From NCBI GenBank assembly GCA_964625775.1, contig CAZVEH010000046.1, positions 1-18,559 of the forward strand: 18,559 bases of DNA, in the 5' to 3' direction. The notes beneath the pieces were generated by a model. The model was given only the letters and a program-made list of their open reading frames with translations. It ran no database searches and was not told where the DNA came from. The translations under genes were made by a program, and so were the position numbers. How positions within the stretch are numbered: the first letter of the stretch is position 1; the number at the start of each line of letters is the position of its first letter. The stretch is from GCA-2786165 sp964625775. GTDB taxonomy: Bacteria; Pseudomonadota; Gammaproteobacteria; Legionellales; Legionellaceae. Positions 16,701-18,559 of this stretch are shown piece after piece.

Positions 16701-18112
16701 TCCACGATAACTTTTTTAAACTAGGTGGGAATTCGATTAGGTCAATAAGTCTTGTTTCTATGTTACAGAATAATTTTGATATTAGTGTTGCCGATGTATA
16801 TCATTTAAAAACCCCAAAAAAAATAGCAGACAATATTCCATTCATTAAAAACAATTTGAAAAAAAACTTAGAAAAAATAAAAAAATATTACACCCAAAAA
16901 AAAACCATCTTTGAATATGAAAAACAATTTCAAGAAAAATATAATCGCTATTTATTTGATATCCAAAAATTAAACGTTGAAAACAAAATAATCCCGGTTA
17001 CCAATATTTTATTAACTGGTGCCACAGGTTTTTTAGGGTGTAATCTTCTTAATGCATTATTAACCTCTACTAACTATAAAGTGTTCTTAATCATTAGGGC
17101 CAGTTCTGATGAAGAGGCATTTGATCGAGTTAATTTGAAATATAAGTATTATTTTGATAAAGATTTGAAACAGTTCTGTCATTCTCGTCTTTTTATAATT
17201 GCGGGGAATATTGAATTACCTTACCTAGGAGTTTCATTAGAAAAGTATCAAAATCTAATCACCAAAATCGACAGCATCATTCATTCCGCAGCCCTGACAA
17301 AGCATTATGGTGATTACAATGTATTTTATTCATCAAATGTCCAAGCAACAATTAACTTACTAGAGCTCTCGAAGCTTACTAAAATGCAAAATTTCCACTA
17401 TATTTCTACTGCTTCGGTGTTAGGCGAAGCGTTTATTCCTAACATTGACTCATATCTTTTTACCGAAGATGATACCGGAGATAACTTAAAAGAACACGCT
17501 AATATATATGTTAGAACTAAATATGAAGGTGAGGTTGTTGTAAGAAAATATAGAGAACACGGTATAAAAACCAGTATTTATAGAGTAGGAAACCTTGCGT
17601 TTATGGCTAGCAATTCCAAAGCACAAGAAAATATAGAAGAGAATGCTTTTTATACCAAGTTAAATTGTTTGGTCAAATTAAATCTCATTGCAGAAGAGGT
17701 TGAAATTGAGGAAATTTCACCTGTTGATATAACCGCTGAGGCAATCGTAAAACTATTCGATAAGGAAATAGCGCATAATCAAACATTCCATGTATTTAAT
17801 CCAATATTCACTAATTTGGGAAATATTCTTGTAGAAAGCACACTTTTCAAAGTTAAAAAAGTCTCAACTCGCAAGTTTATCACCACTCTGATTACCAATT
17901 TGGACAAACACACACATCAGGAAACGATTGAGCGCTATCTACTCCATAAAGGCTGGCTAAATGAACATCAACATAAAATGACCAATATTAAAGTTTTACA
18001 AGAAAAGACCGGCTATATTTTAAAATCTCTTGGATTTGTATGGCATCAAATCCCGCAACAAACTATTCTTGCTTATCTGGATAAGGAAATTAAGCGTGGA
18101 AAAAAAAGCTAA
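13769..18112 (+). CDS. Single-module NRPS, C-A-T-R, paralogue with different specificity
   Basis: This 1447-aa paralogue of the upstream enzyme has the same domain order. The condensation domain has an intact HHILMDG (130-136). The adenylation domain has a normal A2 core (GGAYVPLDLSSP), YTSGTTGKPKG (591-601), YNYYGPTE, YQTGDL, GRNDFQVKIRGHRIE and Lys935. The carrier has FKLGGNS with Ser989. The reductase has TGATGFLG (1083-1090), Thr1214, Tyr1247 and Lys1251. From Ser989 to Lys1251 the key residues fall at the same numbers as in the first enzyme. The specificity residues, aligned by motif to GrsA, read D-V-S-Y-V-A-Y-I-Y-K (642, 643, 646, 685, 706, 708, 729, 737, 738, 935). Asp at the first place means an alpha-amino acid. 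The rest is unusual, with faint likeness to proline codes (DVQ-Y-I-A...). Reductive release of an aldehyde or alcohol is expected. The stop overlaps the following kinase start by 17 bp. Confidence 0.92.
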   Translation: MKKYTAHNSVLPFFLSKQFETELPCYNLCFAYLIKEHAQVDLIIEKLHKLVKMQAYLRQTFTLENNRLIAQIHENLPPEINYHDSSTDELEVLEASLISTKHTISTSSCIKLNVIKLSDINNYSLLFNIHHILMDGYTLDQFISDLNSMIANEEIDCISDEQYLQQLINEPHLIEGKELDDSIIEYHKEIEEISNDIPFHSKQHSTKILYFVDSLPEAIYQKLLYTSKQNQVSIFNLLLIAWSIFIAKLNNQKHSLVNYPVNIRTQKNINGCFVNTVALPFSFSQQDSYSEIVKNWPSKTVFFKKIARLKLNLNIESISSFANSNYAKTKDLIINKEHISSKVFPQIANSILSIKYKEEQQKLVFSADIFSDLFPQYICESLLHRFFNFLSRLLNNPHLLLTKIDLTFETEKNRILYDFNQTTESFVQDKKLIDLFEEQVLETPARVALVFEDINYTYTELNEKANQMANFLHKNHKIKPDHLVAMLLDRNEYTVISILAILKTGGAYVPLDLSSPPERLNHILQDTQTDILIINESRRGKLSFTNQNSQFAPNLNIIPIDSEDTQREIAKFEKSNLMNVGSTTDLAYVIYTSGTTGKPKGVMVEHHSALNTIIFLTKHVYQNTQKTKKPLRITAFTSYAFDVSVSEFFVPLITGNELHLLSNTLRKDVLLTSKYINAKKINYIYLPPVLLANLPKINYPSLIGIVYAGEPCDKETASYWSKKINLYNYYGPTETSIYTTGVRLKNDEVEIIGKPISNTTAYVLSHDFTLQPIGIVGELYIGGKGVTRGYLNQPQLTKEKFIPNPFQTEDDKSYGKNGQLYQTGDLVKWTHTGSIQYIGRNDFQVKIRGHRIELAEIEATLLKYPNIKHSIVTVKKHIDAGDGNISHSFLVGYYVASEKIDEIILQEYLSLHLPDFMLPDILIHLTDLPINPNGKLDRAALPSPEFSNHEDHMPPTNEREQIICNAFSKILMISKISIHDNFFKLGGNSIRSISLVSMLQNNFDISVADVYHLKTPKKIADNIPFIKNNLKKNLEKIKKYYTQKKTIFEYEKQFQEKYNRYLFDIQKLNVENKIIPVTNILLTGATGFLGCNLLNALLTSTNYKVFLIIRASSDEEAFDRVNLKYKYYFDKDLKQFCHSRLFIIAGNIELPYLGVSLEKYQNLITKIDSIIHSAALTKHYGDYNVFYSSNVQATINLLELSKLTKMQNFHYISTASVLGEAFIPNIDSYLFTEDDTGDNLKEHANIYVRTKYEGEVVVRKYREHGIKTSIYRVGNLAFMASNSKAQENIEENAFYTKLNCLVKLNLIAEEVEIEEISPVDITAEAIVKLFDKEIAHNQTFHVFNPIFTNLGNILVESTLFKVKKVSTRKFITTLITNLDKHTHQETIERYLLHKGWLNEHQHKMTNIKVLQEKTGYILKSLGFVWHQIPQQTILAYLDKEIKRGKKS

Positions 18113-18559
18113 GATATTAACGCTTCTAGAGATTGTAACCCCTATTATTCCTGCTCCCATTTATTGGGAGGATGTGAATAGCATATTACTGGGAGGTAAT
18201 GACGCTGTTTTTAAAGCCACAGGGGCAGGACATGCTAAGGCTTACGTCGGTAAAAATCTCTTCGAGTTATATCCCAAAGAGATGGCTGCGCATATTAAAA
18301 AGCATAATGAGGAAGTCATGCGCACCGGTCAAATACTGTCTCAGGAAGAGGCTATTGAAGATATCACCACAGGAGAATTTAAGTATTTTACTGCAGTTAA
18401 AGCGCCGTTATTTGATGATTCTGGCAAAATAATAGGTATTGTGGGTACCTCAATAGAGATTACCGATCGCAAAAAAATGGAAGAAGAACTTCATCACGCC
18501 AAAGAAAAAGCTGAAGCCGCCAATCATGCCAAAACAGAATTTATAGCAAACATGAGTCA
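18096..18559 (+). CDS. PAS-domain sensor histidine kinase, 5' part (cut by window end)
   Basis: The first 154 residues are visible. GTG 18096 is favoured because AAGGA (18083-18087) lies eight bases upstream; the start lies inside the end of the second NRPS, suggesting translational coupling. Residues about 12-125 form a PAS sensor domain (PAPIYWEDVNSILLGGNDA, then KAPLFDDSGKIIGIVGTS and EITDRKKMEEEL). A helical linker leads to the HisKA dimerisation segment AKTEFIANMS. The window stops in the next codon (CA-), where the phospho-accepting histidine is expected. No transmembrane segment precedes the PAS domain, so the visible part is cytoplasmic. Whether it is a simple or hybrid kinase, and its partner regulator, lie outside the window. 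Base composition is again like the housekeeping genes. Control of the NRPS genes is possible but is only inferred from position. Confidence 0.82.
   Translation, partial: MEKKAKILTLLEIVTPIIPAPIYWEDVNSILLGGNDAVFKATGAGHAKAYVGKNLFELYPKEMAAHIKKHNEEVMRTGQILSQEEAIEDITTGEFKYFTAVKAPLFDDSGKIIGIVGTSIEITDRKKMEEELHHAKEKAEAANHAKTEFIANMS

Noticed and set aside
9203..18112. One conventional two-module NRPS assembly line
   Set aside because: Each protein ends in a complete reductase release domain, so normal chain transfer from the first to the second is not expected.
9203..18112. Myxochelin-type catechol siderophore cluster
   Set aside because: The domain order matches MxcG, but the window has no dihydroxybenzoate synthesis or activation genes and no siderophore receptor; the first specificity code is aliphatic rather than lysine-like.
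18199..18432. 77-codon plus-strand frame near the window end
   Set aside because: It is out of frame with the PAS-kinase gene, which explains the same DNA with recognisable motifs.
1..18559. tRNA, rRNA, CRISPR array or insertion sequence
   Set aside because: No cloverleaf, rRNA motif, regularly spaced repeats, transposase or terminal inverted repeats were seen by reading both strands.

Overview
The window looks like a gammaproteobacterial chromosome segment, most likely from the Legionellales (Legionella/Coxiella/Aquicella-type bacteria). This rests on a FabY-type ketoacyl synthase, a secA-mutT overlap, a dapA gene followed by a BamC-type lipoprotein, and moderate-to-low GC. The genus cannot be fixed from the sequence alone.

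Layout. Positions 1-93 hold a dispersed palindromic repeat. 154-7653 is a housekeeping block: a FabY-type beta-ketoacyl-ACP synthase (+); a NemA-type old yellow enzyme (-) whose 3' end overlaps fabY by 10 bp; then secA, mutT (4-bp ATGA overlap with secA), dapA and a short BamC-like lipoprotein, all on +. 7788-18112 is clearly more AT-rich and accessory in character: a FadL-family outer-membrane protein (-) is divergent from two consecutive giant NRPS genes (+). Each NRPS is a complete single module with condensation (C), adenylation (A), carrier (T) and thioester reductase (R) domains. A second copy of the repeat lies between them. From 18096 to the window end is the 5' part of a PAS-domain sensor histidine kinase. 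It starts at a GTG inside the end of the second NRPS and returns to housekeeping-like base composition.

How the genes fit together. FabY starts fatty acid synthesis, SecA exports proteins, MutT cleans the nucleotide pool, DapA begins lysine/diaminopimelate synthesis and the BamC-like lipoprotein probably serves outer-membrane assembly. The candidate undescribed system is the pair of paralogous C-A-T-R enzymes (1442 and 1447 aa). Both appear catalytically intact and both should release an aldehyde or alcohol. Their predicted amino-acid specificities differ: one looks aliphatic (Leu/Ile-like), the other is unusual with faint proline-like features. Because each ends in its own release domain, they do not form a normal two-module assembly line. 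No MbtH protein, phosphopantetheinyl transferase, thioesterase or exporter is present in the window. A Fur-box-like sequence lies in the promoter region of the fadL-like gene, and the kinase downstream may be translationally coupled to the second NRPS. The link of porin and kinase to the NRPS product is inference from position only.
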